Source of the DNA: Neoarius graeffei
Taxonomy: Eukaryota > Chordata > Actinopteri > Siluriformes > Ariidae
Assembly (NCBI RefSeq): GCF_027579695.1
Contig: NC_083578.1
Coordinates: 372,001 to 436,000 of the forward strand
DNA length: 64,000 nt
Reading direction: 5' to 3'
A model generated the notes under the pieces. The model was given only the letters and a program-made list of their open reading frames with translations. It made no database searches and was not told where the DNA came from. Shown in pieces: positions 42,396 through 53,367 of the stretch (positions are counted from its first letter, which is position 1; each line of letters begins with the position of its first letter). The position numbers were made by a program, and so were the translations under genes.

Positions 42396-42907
42396 AGGCC
42401 AATTTATGCTGACAACCCAGTCCTCGCAGATGGCGTCGCAGATAGCGTCTGCGAAGCCCCCCCCCCCACAGACGCTCTGCGCGCACCTCCCAAAAATTGT
42501 GACCACCGCAGACAAGAGGGCTCTGATTGGTCCACTCTACATCCGCTGTACACGCACTTCCGCTTCCTTACTTTCTCGGTTTGTTTTGTTTTCACGACCG
42601 CCATTTTTAAAAACACGAGCGAAGATGGAGCAGCACGAAGAGCGGTTGATCGAGGAAGTGAGGAAGTACGTACATCTATACGACTCCAGTTCTAGTCATT
42701 ATAAGCATAATTATAAGTAACCGGAGGATAAACACTCCACTAACCACACCCACCAACTACTCCTAGCGATTTCGCGACTTCGCGCCCCCTTGCGTTGTGG
42801 CGGTGAATAACATCGCGCACGCCTATTACTCCCCGCTCAATGATAAATTACAACTGTCTGCGAAAAGCTATCTGCGAAAGCCTTGTCGCAAGAGCATGCA
42901 GAGCCCC
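42396..42907 (+). mobile_element. Harbinger-like non-autonomous element, copy A
   Basis: 512 bp starting AGGCCAATTTATGCTGACAA. TTA lies on both sides (42393-42395, 42908-42910), a TWA-type duplication as used by PIF/Harbinger. Removing it restores the LINE frame (KLDKL-R). The interior has repeated TCGCAGA/TCTGCGA motifs and a MADF-domain start at 42625. It is ~90% identical to copy B. Confidence 0.8.
42625..42720 (+). pseudogene. MADF-domain start (Harbinger accessory protein), truncated
   Basis: ATG then EQHEERLIEEVRKYVHLYDS and SSSHYKHNYK. The pattern E-x-L-I-E-x-V-R-x-Y-x-x-L-Y-D is the first helix of MADF/Myb-SANT-like domains, carried as a second protein by many Harbinger transposons. 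Only about 32 codons survive. Copy B has the same start (EQHKERMIEEVRKYVHLYDS) near 46.71 kb. Confidence 0.6.
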
Positions 42908-44012
42908 TTAGGCTTCAGGTAGCCTCAAACAATTTAATTAAGGACAACTGCATGCTACTCCTCACTGAGACCTGGCTACACTCATCCATTCTGGACTATG
43001 CTATCAAGCTAGCAGGCCACACAGCACAGCGCCATGACAGGACCAGTGACTCCGGTAAGAACAAAGGAGGAGGACTGTGTGTGTACATCCATAGCAACTG
43101 GTATACCAACACGGTGACGGCAGCCAGCCACTGCTCCCCAGACCTGGAGTACATGACTGTTAAATGCCGGCCATTTTACCTTCCTAGGGAGTTTACTGGG
43201 TTCATGCTTACTTCTGTGTACATTCCACCAGATGCTAATGCGAACTCGGCTCTCGGACTTTTACATAGCAACGTTAGCTTACAGCAGAGTATGTATCCGG
43301 ATGCTGTGCACATCATAGCAGGAGACTTTAACCATGTGGATTGAAAAACAGTGCTCCCCAAACTCCACCAGCAGGTAGAGTGTGCTACCAGAGGAGCTAA
43401 TACACTGGACAAGGTCTACACAAACATTAAATGGGGCTTCAGGGCCAGACCACTACCACACTTGGGCCAGTCAGACCACATGTCCCTGCTTACTAATCCC
43501 TGCATACACTCCCTTCCGGAAAACTGCACTTACCACCATCAAGACTGTTAAAAATCTGGCCTGATGGAGCCTCTCGGCAGCTGCAGGACTGCTTTAATAG
43601 CACTGACTGGGACACTTTTGAGCATGAGGACCTGGAGGTGTTCACAGACACTGTCCTGTGCTATATAAAGAACTGTGTAGACATGCTCACAGTGGACAAA
43701 TGCACCCGGGTCTATCCCAATCAGAAATCCTGGATGACCAGGGAGGTACAGCAGCTGCTAAAGGAGAGAAACACCACCTTCAGGTCTGGAGACAGGGCTC
43801 TCTACAGCACGGCCCGAGCCAACCTGAAGAGAGGCATTAGGAAGACCAAGGAGGACTACAGGAGGAGGATCGACAACCACCTGGACAGCAACAACAGCAG
43901 GCAAGTGTGGCAGGCAGTCCAATACCTCACCAATTACAGGCTGGGCCTCGGGGCTGATGAAGGTGACACCTCACTGGCATAGGAGCTGAATCTCTTCTTT
44001 GCTCTTTTTGAG

Positions 44013-45349
44013 GTGGAGTCATCAGAAGCAGCCATGCCACTACCAGCAGCTGGCAGCAACTTAACCCTCACAGTGGAAGAGCATGAGGTGAGGCGCATGC
44101 TGAGGGTGGTTAACCCAAGGAAGGCAGTGGGCCCTGATGGCATCTCTGGGCACGTGCTGAAAGACTGTGCAGACCAGCTTGCTGGGAACTTTACTAAAAT
44201 TTTCAATAGGTCCTTGTCCCAGTCTACCATCCCACCCTGCCTGAAGACCTCCACCATAGTCCCTTTACCCAAAAAAACCTTCATCACAAGCCTCAACAAC
44301 TACCGGCCAATAGCACTTATGCCGGTGGTGATGAAGTGCTTTGAAAAACTGGTAAGGAGTCACATTATGACATTTCTACCCCCCAGTTCTGATCCACATC
44401 AATATGCATACAAGGCCAATAGGTCTATGGAGAACACTGTAGCCACAGCTCTCCACACGGCGCTGACCCACCTGGAGCAGCAGGGGAGCTACGTTCAACT
44501 TCTTTTTGTGGACTACAGCTCAGCGTTTAACATCATCCTCCCCCATAGACTACTGTGCAAACTGCTGAACATGGGACTACCTATCTCAATATGTCTCTGG
44601 ATCAAGGACTTCTTGTCAGAGCGCACACAGAGGGTCAGAGTAGGCCCCCACATCTCTACAGCTCTCAGCATTGGCTCCCCTCAGGGCTGTGTGCTGAGGC
44701 CCCTGCTTTACACCCTCTATACATCTGACTGCACTCCTGTTCACTCTAGCAACACATTCGTCAAATTTGCCGAAAACACCACAGCGGTGGGGAGCGACGA
44801 GTCCACCCACCGGGATGAGGTGGAGCGGCTGACAGTTTGGTGCAGAGACAACAACCTGCTCCGAAACACTCCTAAAACAAAAGGAGCTGGCCATCGACTT
44901 CAGAAAGGACAAAACGGACATACAACCTATAATCATTGGCGGGGTCTGTGTGAAAAGGGTCATGGACTTCCGCTTCCTGGGAGTTCACATTGAGGAGCAA
45001 CTGACCTGTGGTGTGAATACCACAGTACTGGTAAAGAAGGCACAGCAGAGACTCTACTATCAGGGTCCTCAGAAAGAACATCAACCAGAGACTGCTAGTG
45101 TCCTCCTACCGCACCACCATAGAGAGCATCCTCACTTACTGCCTCTGTGTGTGGTATGCCAGCTGCACTGTAGCAAACAAGACGGCACTTCAGAGGGTCA
45201 TCCAAATGGCCGAGAAAATCATCGGGTGCCCTCTACCCACTCTGGAGGAGCTACACAGTTCCCGCTGCCACAGGAGAGCCGATAACATCCTAAAGGACAC
45301 ATCGCACCCTGGTCACTCTCTGTTTGAGCTACTACTGTCAGAACTCTAA
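44013..45349 (+). pseudogene. LINE reverse transcriptase, inactive
   Basis: RT boxes: NPRKAVGPDGISGHVLKDCA, TSTIVPLPKKTFITSLNNYR, FVDYSSAFNIILPH, GSPQGCVLRPLLYTLYTSDC. The catalytic box is FAENTTAVG instead of FADDT, losing both metal-binding Asp. Frameshifts near 44.88 and 45.06 kb carry the C-terminal part (KTKELAIDFRK-like, FLGVHIEEQLTCGVNTTVLV, TIESILTYCLCVWYASCTVA) into other frames, ending at 45349. Confidence 0.85.
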
Positions 45350-45584
45350 ATTCCAAACATCAGGTCAGGGTTCACTAACCTGCTCTTCGTGTCCATGTCT
45401 TTTTATATTGTGCAATAAGGGATTTGTGCAATGTTTCTGGTTGAATATAGTTGTGTGTTTGACCATTTTTATAATTTTTAGTGTTTTTAAGTTTTAGGTT
45501 TTTTTTAAATATTAGTTTGTTAGTTAATTAGGTTTACTGTTGTGTCTGAGTTTGACTGTTTTTATAATTTTTATATAGTTTAAG

Positions 45585-47360
45585 CTGTGGGTGGTAAAAG
45601 AGAGCAACTGGACTTGCTTGAAGATTTTTGAAGACGTTTCACCTCTCATCCGAAAGGCTTCTTCAGTTCTGTCTGACTAATAGGGAGTATCAGGTATTTC
45701 ATTGACTGAGCCACTGAAAACAGCTGGGTTTTGGTGTGCATTCAGTTGTCTGGGAAGTGTGCCAAGGACCGCATTGAAGGTGGCTGATAAATGGTGTCTT
45801 AGACCACCACCTCTGTTCAGTGATGGCCATTCCAGGTTGACAAAAATGGCTTCTTTAACTCCTCGCTCATACCAACAATCCTCTCTGGCTAAAATGCATA
45901 CGTTGCAATCCTGAAATGAGTGTTCTTTGTTGTTAAGATGAAGATACGAGTCCGTGCATTCCTCACTGCACTCAACTGCATATACTCCGTTGTCCTGTTT
46001 GTGTCTGGCTATTCTGTCCTTAGGGTGGACCAGTTTCTGCTTCAGGGTGTTACTGGGTTTGAAATGTACTGGAATGTTGTGTTTGTAAAAGATCCTCCTG
46101 AGTTTCTCAGATAGACCAGAAATGTAAGGAATGACAATGTTCTTACGTTTGTTCCTGTTATCCTTCTTGTCCATTATGTTCCTTTTTCTGCTCTTGAAGA
46201 AGTGAGGAATGCACGGCCTCGTATATTGGGGAAACAAAACAACCACTTCACAGGCGCATGGCTCAACACGGGAGAGCCAGTTCCTCAGGCCAGGACTCTG
46301 CTGTCTATCTTCATCTTAACAACAAAGGACACTCGTTTCAGGATTGCAACGTACGCATTTTAGCCAGAGAGGATCGTTGGTATGAACGAGGAGTTAAAGA
46401 AGCCATTTTTGTCAACCTGGAACGACCATCACTGAACAGAGGTGGTGGTCTAAAGGCCAATTTATGCTGACAACCCAGTCCTCGCAGACAGCGTCGCAGA
46501 TAGTGTCTGCGTAGCCCCCCCACCTTCGCAGACGCTCTACGCGCACCTCCCAAAAATTGTGACCACCGCAGAAGCCTCGCAGACAGCGTCGCAGACAAGA
46601 GGGCTCCGATTGGTCCACTCTACATCCGCTGTACACGCACTTCCGCTTCCCTACTTTTCCGGTTTGTTTTGTTTTCACGACCGCCATTTTTAAAAACATG
46701 AGCGAAGATGGAGCAGCACAAAGAGCGGATGATTGAGGAAGTGAGGAAGTACGTACATCTATACGACTCCAGTTCTAGTCATTATAAGTAACCAGAGGAT
46801 AAACACTCCACTAACCACACCCACCAACTACTCCTAGCGATTTCGCGACTTCGCGTCCCCTTGCGTTGTGGCGGTGAATAACATCGCGCACGCCTTACTC
46901 CCCGCTCAACGATAAATTACAACTGTCTGCGAAAAGCTATCTGCGAAAGCCTTGTCGCAAGAGCATGCAGAGGCCTTAAGACATCATTTATCAGCCACCT
47001 ACAATGCAGTCCTTGGCACACTTCCCAGACAACTGAATGCACACCAAAACCCAGCTGTTTTCAGTGACTCACAGGAGGACAGAGAGAACCAACAAGCCAT
47101 TGATCACCCCAATGACTCTCGAGGCCATTCACACCCAGCCCCCAGTGACCCACACCAACAGGATGACTCAACGACACCTTAGGATTGCTTTTCATCCATG
47201 AGAGGATAAATACCTGATACTCCCTATTAGTCAGACAGAACTGGAGAAGCCTTTCGGATGAGAGGTGAAACGTCTTCAAGAATCTTCAAGCAAGTCCAGT
47301 TGCTCTCTTTTACCATCCACAGTTTACTATGACCTGGATGACTGAGAATCTTCACAGACA
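45585..47360 (+). mobile_element. Penelope-like retroelement fossil with inverted pseudo-LTRs
   Basis: The 13-bp target duplication TATATAGTTTAAG lies at 45572-45584 and 47361-47373. The left arm (45.585-46.24 kb) is an inverted copy of the right (46.20-46.45 plus 46.98-47.32 kb). The right copy extends about 38 bp further (TGACCTGGATGACTGAGAAT). Both encode the end of the endonuclease region of this family (YIGETKQPLHRRMAQH-like, LHLNNKGHSFQDCNV, WYERGVKEAIFVNLE, LNRGGGL). It is broken, lacks the RT, and contains a Harbinger-like element. Confidence 0.85.
46454..46976 (+). mobile_element. Harbinger-like non-autonomous element, copy B
   Basis: 523 bp from AGGCCAATTTATGCTGACAA to GCATGCAGAGGCCT, flanked by TAA (46451-46453 and 46977-46979). 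The outer AGGCC/GGCCT are inverted. It has the same repeated TCGCAGA motifs and MADF start as copy A. It lies inside the Penelope-like element, so it moved after that insertion. Confidence 0.85.
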
Positions 47361-47481
47361 TATATAGTTTAAGTTTTAGCTTAATTTAAATCCTTTTATT
47401 AGTTTTACACTGATGAGGATTGCACTCCAGTTTCGTTGCACATGTGACAATGACAATAAAGATATTCTATTCTTCTATTCT

Positions 47482-47603
47482 AGACCACAAGAACACGCCC
47501 CAAAACACAAGACGACGTCCCTAACCACAAGAACATGCCCCAAAACACAAGACGACGTCCCGAACCACAAGAACGCTCCCCAAAACACAAGAACGCTCCC
47601 CAG
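47482..47603. repeat. Minisatellite block 2
   Basis: Alternating units GAACCACAAGAACATGCCCC and AAACACAAGACGACGTCCC, the same family as block 1. Bordered by the 3' end of one LINE and the 5' end of another. Confidence 0.88.
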
Positions 47604-47725
47604 CCACTGGGGGGAGGGGATCAAGATGGCGGCATAGCCTGAAAGCTCCATACAGCCGAACACAAATTTTAGAAAAAACCCACAAATGCACCTATAATTT
47701 TTGAGCAAACAGAGCGGCTCTGGAT

Positions 47726-48604
47726 ATGTCGGACCCGCCCGAATCGAAATCCTACGAGATTTTCACTAGAGCACGCAAGGCAAGTATCGTTGGGACAACT
47801 TCTCAGGCAACGACGATGGCTAAGGAGGCTAGCATCATGGCAAATATGGCGGACGTGCTAGCAGAGTTGAAGTCTCTCCGCTCGGACTTTGGATCAAAAC
47901 TGGACAACATTGATAACCGTTTGTCGGATGTGGCAAACTCAATTGTGGCGATTGAAAACAAACTTTCAGCCGTGGAACAAGACGTGGTTGCAAATACAAC
48001 ACGTATCGGAGAGGCAGAAACACGTATAGCAACAACAGAAGACATGCTGCAGCACACCCAAGAGGCACTAGCCTCGGCCACCAAACGAATTGCCTATCTT
48101 GAAACAAAAACAGAAGATTTGGAAAATCGAGGTAGAAGAACGAACCTGCGGCTTTTTGGTTTACGTGAACGAGCTGAAGGAAGTAAGCCACTCTACGACT
48201 TTATAAATGACATGCTACCGCAATGGCTCGGCTGCCCTGATAAAACTTTCACTCTGGAGCGAGCTCATCGCACACTGGCGCCGGCCAAACCTAACCAGAA
48301 CCAAGCAGTTCTCGTTCGATTTTTGAAGTTTCAGGAAAAGGAATTTGTGTATCGCGAAGCAAGGAAGCGAGAAATCAGGCACGGCGACAGCAAGCTGTCT
48401 TTCTCTCAGGATCTGTCCGCAGAAACGGTCCGTATTCGGCGAGAGTTTGTCCCAGTTGTGAAGCAGTTTGTGGCCATGGGAAGCTTTCGAGGATTTCATC
48501 ACAATCCTTGTAAACTGAGAGTGCTTCACGATGGGAGAATTCATCTTTTTTCAACACCGAAAGAAGCAGAGAGGTTCCACCAAAGCATAACACGACCTGC
48601 ATAA
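47726..48604 (+). CDS. L1-type ORF1 protein (RNA-binding chaperone)
   Basis: 292 codons, open. A long coiled coil at about residues 35-135 (heptads in LAELKSLRSDFGSKLDNIDN, VEQDVVANTTRIGEAETRI, YLETKTEDLENRGRR) forms trimers in this family. The RRM-like part follows (RTNLRLFGLRERAEG, LERAHRTLAPAKPNQNQAVL, VRFLKFQEKEFV), then the C-terminal domain (ILRRE-like FSQDLSAETVRIRREFVPVV and the LRVLHDG-IHLFSTPKEAERF end). It coats LINE RNA in the cytoplasmic RNP. The start at 47726 is the first ATG after the 5' leader. No break is seen. Confidence 0.9.
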   Translation: MSDPPESKSYEIFTRARKASIVGTTSQATTMAKEASIMANMADVLAELKSLRSDFGSKLDNIDNRLSDVANSIVAIENKLSAVEQDVVANTTRIGEAETRIATTEDMLQHTQEALASATKRIAYLETKTEDLENRGRRTNLRLFGLRERAEGSKPLYDFINDMLPQWLGCPDKTFTLERAHRTLAPAKPNQNQAVLVRFLKFQEKEFVYREARKREIRHGDSKLSFSQDLSAETVRIRREFVPVVKQFVAMGSFRGFHHNPCKLRVLHDGRIHLFSTPKEAERFHQSITRPA

Positions 48605-49289
48605 AGAATGTACAGGACGTGATACACGGTTCTTGAAGTTACGACGGACATTGAACGCATCAAGAAGAAAAACAGCGGTTGGGTCAGGTATCATAAACGA
48701 TATACAGAGTCTAATAAGGACTGTTTCTTTGTGAAAGTGTTGTTAAATGCTATACTGAAAGGATAAGGAATGGTTCAAACTTTTCGACGGGGTCAAAATT
48801 TCAAATAAGGGAACATGAAAAAAAAAATCAGGGTCATTTTACTAAATTATTTTCTGGCATTATTTTCGGTGGTGCGACACATACGCCAACGTTATTTCTG
48901 GTTTGATCTTTTTTTTTTTTTTAACGAACAGAGTTGGCTTTAACTAAGAACAGAGAAAGGGGTTAAGGTTAAAATAGGAGACATTATGATTGTTTGGACT
49001 TATGGCTGTTCTGTCCAGGGTCAAAGGCACGCGGATTAGCTGCTCCTCAGCAATAGTGGATCAGCATCCTCCAGAGCTGATATATTAAAGGGGGTGTGGG
49101 AAAGCATTTCAGTGGAAATGATGGGGTGGGAGTGGATCTTTTTTTGTTTTGGTTATGACTGTTCTAGTCATTTTTGTGGTTTTTCTTTCCCCTCCAGTGT
49201 GTGTTATATTTTGTGTATGGTTTTGGTAGAATCAGCAACATTTATAACCCCATCAAGGTGTCAGAAGATGTTATTGGTGGCAAAAAACT

Positions 49290-52200
49290 ATGCTTGTGAA
49301 TAATTCTGAAATTAAGATCACCAGTTGGAACGTTAGGGGGCTTAGAAAATTGACTAAACTGAAACAAGTTATAAATAGGTTGAAACATCTCAGATCTAAA
49401 ATTGTTTTCTTACAAGAAACCCATTTGATGGCCTCTGACATACCTTGTCTGGAAAAAAGATGGCCAGGCCAAGTGATTTATTCTTCTTATAATAATTATG
49501 CTCGAGGTGTTGCTATCCTTGTACACAAGTCAGTTCCATTCCAAATTACTCAAACTATTCAAGATCCAACTGGTAGATATGTGATTGCACAAGGAAACAT
49601 TATGTCATATAAAGTTAACCTAATCAATATTTATGGTCCTAATGAAGACAGGCCGTCTTTTTTCGAAGGACTACTGTTGACTGTGTCCACCTTAGAAGGT
49701 CTCTACATTTTTGGGGGTGACTTTAACTGTACGCTAGACCCAGTAATGGATCGACTTACTGGAACTGATATCTCGCACGTACAGACAAGGAGGAAGCTGA
49801 CTGAATTCATAAAAGATCTAAGACTAGTCGATGTATGGAGGGAAAAAAATCCAAACAAAAAAGAATTTTCCTGTCACTCTTCTACTTATAAAACATTCAC
49901 GTATTGATTATTTCCTAATTTCTGTTGAACTGCTTATCAATGTCGCAAACTGCTGGTATGACAGCATAGTGATTAGTGATCATGCAGCTGCCTCAATGGA
50001 AATAAGCTTAGGCATATTTGCTCAACACTCTCAGAGATGGAGGTTCCAGATATATTGGTTACAAGATTCATCCTTTCTTAGATTCATGGGGGCCTGCATA
50101 GATAGCTATTTCCTGCTAAATACGGATGAAACAACCGCCAGTGTAAGATGGGAAGCATTTAAGGCATATATAAGGGGAGAAATAATTAAATATACAAGCT
50201 CAAAGACTAAACAGCACAAAAAGGAAATACAAACATTGGAAAGACAGATTAAAACACTAGAATTAGATCTTTACGAGAATACTGATGAGGACAAACAGCA
50301 ACAACTAGCAGTAATGAGAGCTCAATACAATAAACTAACAACCGACAAAGTTGCTAAAACTCTCTCATGGACCAAGCAAGCATACTATGATCAGGGCGAA
50401 AAACCAAGCAAATTACTGGCTTGGCGGGTTAAGAAAATGCAAGCCGAAAGAACAATTAACAGTATAACGACAATGTCAGGCGATTTAACAACAGACCCAA
50501 TTGAAATTAATGCTACCTTCAGAGACTTTTATGAACTATTATACAAATCAGAATATGCAGGAGCTACACAACAACAAACATTTCTCGATCAGCTACAGTT
50601 CCAGAGCCTGTCTGGAGATGAAATGGAAGTACTGGACAGGGCATTAACAGCTGAGGATCTTTATGATGCCATGAGCAGTATGAATAGTGGGAAAGCACCT
50701 GGCCCCGATGGGATACCTATAGAATTTTATAAGAAGTTTAAACAGAAACTTGCGCAACCTCTATTAGATATGTTTAACGAATCATATAAAACAGGAACTC
50801 TTCCACCATCATTAAGATTAGCTATGATAACTGTGATATTAAAACCTGACAAATCGCCAACCAGTTGTTCATCTTTCAGGCCCATTAGTTTAATGGGATG
50901 CGATACAAAAATATTATGCAAAGCTCTCTCTAAAAGATTAGAAAAATATCTTCCTCAATTGATCAGTAATGATCAGAATGGTTTTGTATTACAACGACAA
51001 GGCTTCCATAACATCAGGAGAGTTTTAAATGTACTGTTTGAGAAAAATAATGCCAAAGACACTGCAATGTTATCAGTTGATGCTAGTCAAGCATTCGACA
51101 GAATAGAATGGAAATACCTTTTCGATCTGCTGCCGAGATATGGTCTAGGAGAAACATTTCTTAAATGGATTAAATTACTGTACACAAACCCAACAGCAGA
51201 AATATTGACTAATAATACAATTTCTAAACCTTTCAGTTTACAACGCTCAACCAGGCAAGGTTGCCCTTTATCTCCTTTGCTTTTCACTTTAGCAATAGAA
51301 CCTCTCACGATCGCAGTAAGAACACGTAGGAATATATTCGGTATCAGAATTTGGGACATAGAGCACCATATAGCATTATATGCGGATGATATAATTTTTT
51401 TCTTAACAAACCTGAAGAGCAGTATTCCGAATTTGATTAATTTACTTGAAAACTTTGGCGAGTTTTCTGGCTACAGAATAAACAAATCTAAGTCAGTACT
51501 GTTATTTCTAAATGAAGAAGAAAGACGTAATCCCAAAATAAATACACCATTTATGGCCACACAAGAGGGATTTAAATATCTGGGTATTAAGATTGCCCCG
51601 GAACTTGGCGACATTGTCCCTACAAACTATAACCCCCTGGTAGATGAAGTCACAGAGAAGCTGGACCGGTAGTCGAAATTGCCGATATCAATGATTGGTC
51701 GTATAAACCTTATTAAAATGTCTATTATACCCAAATTTATATATCTTTTCCAAGCACTCCCGCTTCCATTACCAAGTAATTTCCATAAAAAAATTGATAG
51801 TATATTTACCCAGTTCATTTGGAACAATAGAAAAGGTAGACTCCGGCTCAAGTTATTATTTTTACCCTATGAAAGGGGGGGGACTATGGGTCCCAAACCT
51901 GAAATGGTATTATTGGGCTGCCCAATTAAGTTCTGCAATGTATTATTTTTCTCCATCCACACCACCTGCTTGGGTAAATATTGAACAAAAATCAGTGTCA
52001 GATCTGCCCATAAAGCAGTATTTATATTCCTCGGATGTCAAGACACTGAAAAAACAGACAAGAAACCCTTTTGTTAAAAATACAATATCAGTATGGTATG
52101 CAGCACATAACTTTGTTGATGAAACAATAACTTTGTCACGATTTACCCCTATCTGGGGCAACAGACAATTCAGGCCTGGTAGATTAGATGGGGGATTCAA

Positions 52201-53074
52201 ATTATGGGCAGAGAAAGGAATTGGGACCATCTCGGACCTTTATTTTGAAGGTACCCTTCTCAGATTTGATCAACTTTGTCAAAAATACGGAATTCCCCAA
52301 AAACATTTTTTCAAATATTTGCAATTAAGAAGTTTTATAACATCAAAACATAATTCATTCATGGCCACACCCCCGCTATCGATTATTGAGGAAACGGTGA
52401 TTAATAATTTGAATGGTAATAAACACATATCTAGATTCTATAACCTTTTAGCGGAGTACTCAACAGAATCAGCATCAGATAAATTAAATGCCTGGAGAAC
52501 AGACACACAAGAAGATATTAGCGAAGAAGATTGGGGAGGAGCATGTTTAAAAGCACAAACAAATTCAATTAACACAAGCTTAAAGTTGATTCAGTATAAG
52601 TGGTTAATGAGAGTTTATATAACCCCTGCAAAACTTCATCGTATCTCCCCTAACATTCCTGATGTTTGTGTTAAATGTCTGACTGAAAAGGGAACTCTGA
52701 TTCACTGCCTATGGGGATGCTCTAAGATTTTGGTATTTTGGGAAAATGTAGTTAAATGTTTATCACAGATGGTTAAATGTAACATTCCATTGACGTCAAC
52801 AGTCTGTATACTTGGAATATACCCCAAGGACTTCATCAGAACAACGAAGCAATCAAAAATGATCGACTTTGGACTTCTCCATGCAAGGAGAGTGATTGCA
52901 CTATATTGGAAAAATGTAGAACCACCATCACTGGCAATATGGAAGAAGGAGTTGACGACTTGTCTTGGACTGGAGAGATTGACATACATTGTTAAAGGTA
53001 AACAGGAGAAGTTTGCCTGCATTTGGGAATCATTTATGTCATTCCTGACCAATGAAACGGATAACACTGACTGA
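49290..53074 (+). pseudogene. L1-type ORF2 (endonuclease-RT-Cys-rich), three breaks
   Basis: The APE endonuclease reads ITSWNVRGLRKLTKLKQVIN, FLQETHLMA, NIYGPNEDRPS, FGGDFNCTLDP and, after a one-base frame change near 49.89 kb, RIDYFLIS and VISDHAA. The RT carries SGKAPGPDGIPIEFYKKF, FRPISLMGCDTKI, SVDASQAFDRIEW, TRQGCPLSPLLFTLAIEPL and an intact catalytic LYADDIIFFL. A TAG at 51670-51672 replaces a Trp (DR-W-SKLPISMIGRINLIKM). A G-run near 51.88 kb is out of frame. The last frame ends at 53074 with the zinc-knuckle-like CVKCLTEKGTLIHCLWGC. Domain content is complete. Confidence 0.9.
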
Positions 53075-53330
53075 AAAACAGGTTATGAAATGATTCTGCC
53101 TTTTATTTTACCTCAATTTATTTTATTTTGTTTCATTTTAGTCTTATTTATTTAATTTGGTATTTATTTTCCATCAGTTTGATGTCTGTTGTCACTGTCC
53201 ATTTTATTTTACTCCTTTTCTTTGTCTGCGTGAATGAATGTCTGTATAAAAGAAAATGTGTGTACATTTGACAAAGTTTGATATATATTTGAAATTTCAA
53301 TAAAAAATATTGTTTAAAAAAAAAAAAAAG

Positions 53331-53365
53331 AACGTGCCCCAAAGCAGAAGAACATGCCCCTAAAC
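53331..53365. repeat. Minisatellite block 3
   Basis: Two units (AACGTGCCCCAAAGCAGAAG, AACATGCCCCTAAACAG) between the L1 poly(A) and an L2 tail. It is the end of the array that began at 41797. Confidence 0.75.
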
Positions 53366-53367
53366 AG

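Larger units (their letters stand above)
42100..43345 (+). pseudogene. LINE endonuclease region, split by a Harbinger-like element
   Basis: Part 1 up to 42392 ends in NVRSLSNKLDKL. Part 2 from 42911 resumes RLQVASNNLIKDNCMLLLTE and continues TWLHSSILD, NKGGGLCVYIHSNWY, FYLPREFTGFMLTSVYIPPD and AGDFNHVD. The latter is followed at once by a TGA at 43342-43344. A further frame (43351-43551) carries KLHQQVECATRGANTLDKVY and LGQSDHMSL. It is inactive. Confidence 0.82.
41981..47481 (+). mobile_element. Rex1/L2-like LINE, full span, with two nested insertions
   Basis: Begins AATCAAAGATGGCGGCGCGC, a usual 5' end for these LINEs. ORF2 starts inside 42.1 kb (SVSAEFLRSHDILDEIMRSP, a KQRRRRERKQKRGCRAG basic stretch, PSLFLSNVRSLSNKLDKL). 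The endonuclease continues at 42.91 kb after a Harbinger-like insertion and the RT ends at 45349. The 3' end (TTTCGTTGCACATGTGACAA, TGACAATAAAGATATTCTAT) is at 47.45 kb, beyond a Penelope-like insertion. The minisatellite resumes right after it. Without its guests the LINE is about 3.2 kb. Confidence 0.88.
47604..53330 (+). mobile_element. L1-like (L1/Tx1-group) LINE, nearly intact
   Basis: A short 5' region (GGGATCAAGATGGCGGCATA), ORF1 (47726-48604), a ~685-bp spacer, ORF2 (49290-53074), a 3' region and a poly(A) tail ending at about 53329. The flanks are minisatellite units (AAGAACGCTCCC before, AAGAACGTGCCC after), so a target duplication cannot be told from the repeat itself. Only three breaks are evident in ORF2, so insertion is recent. 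Confidence 0.9.
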
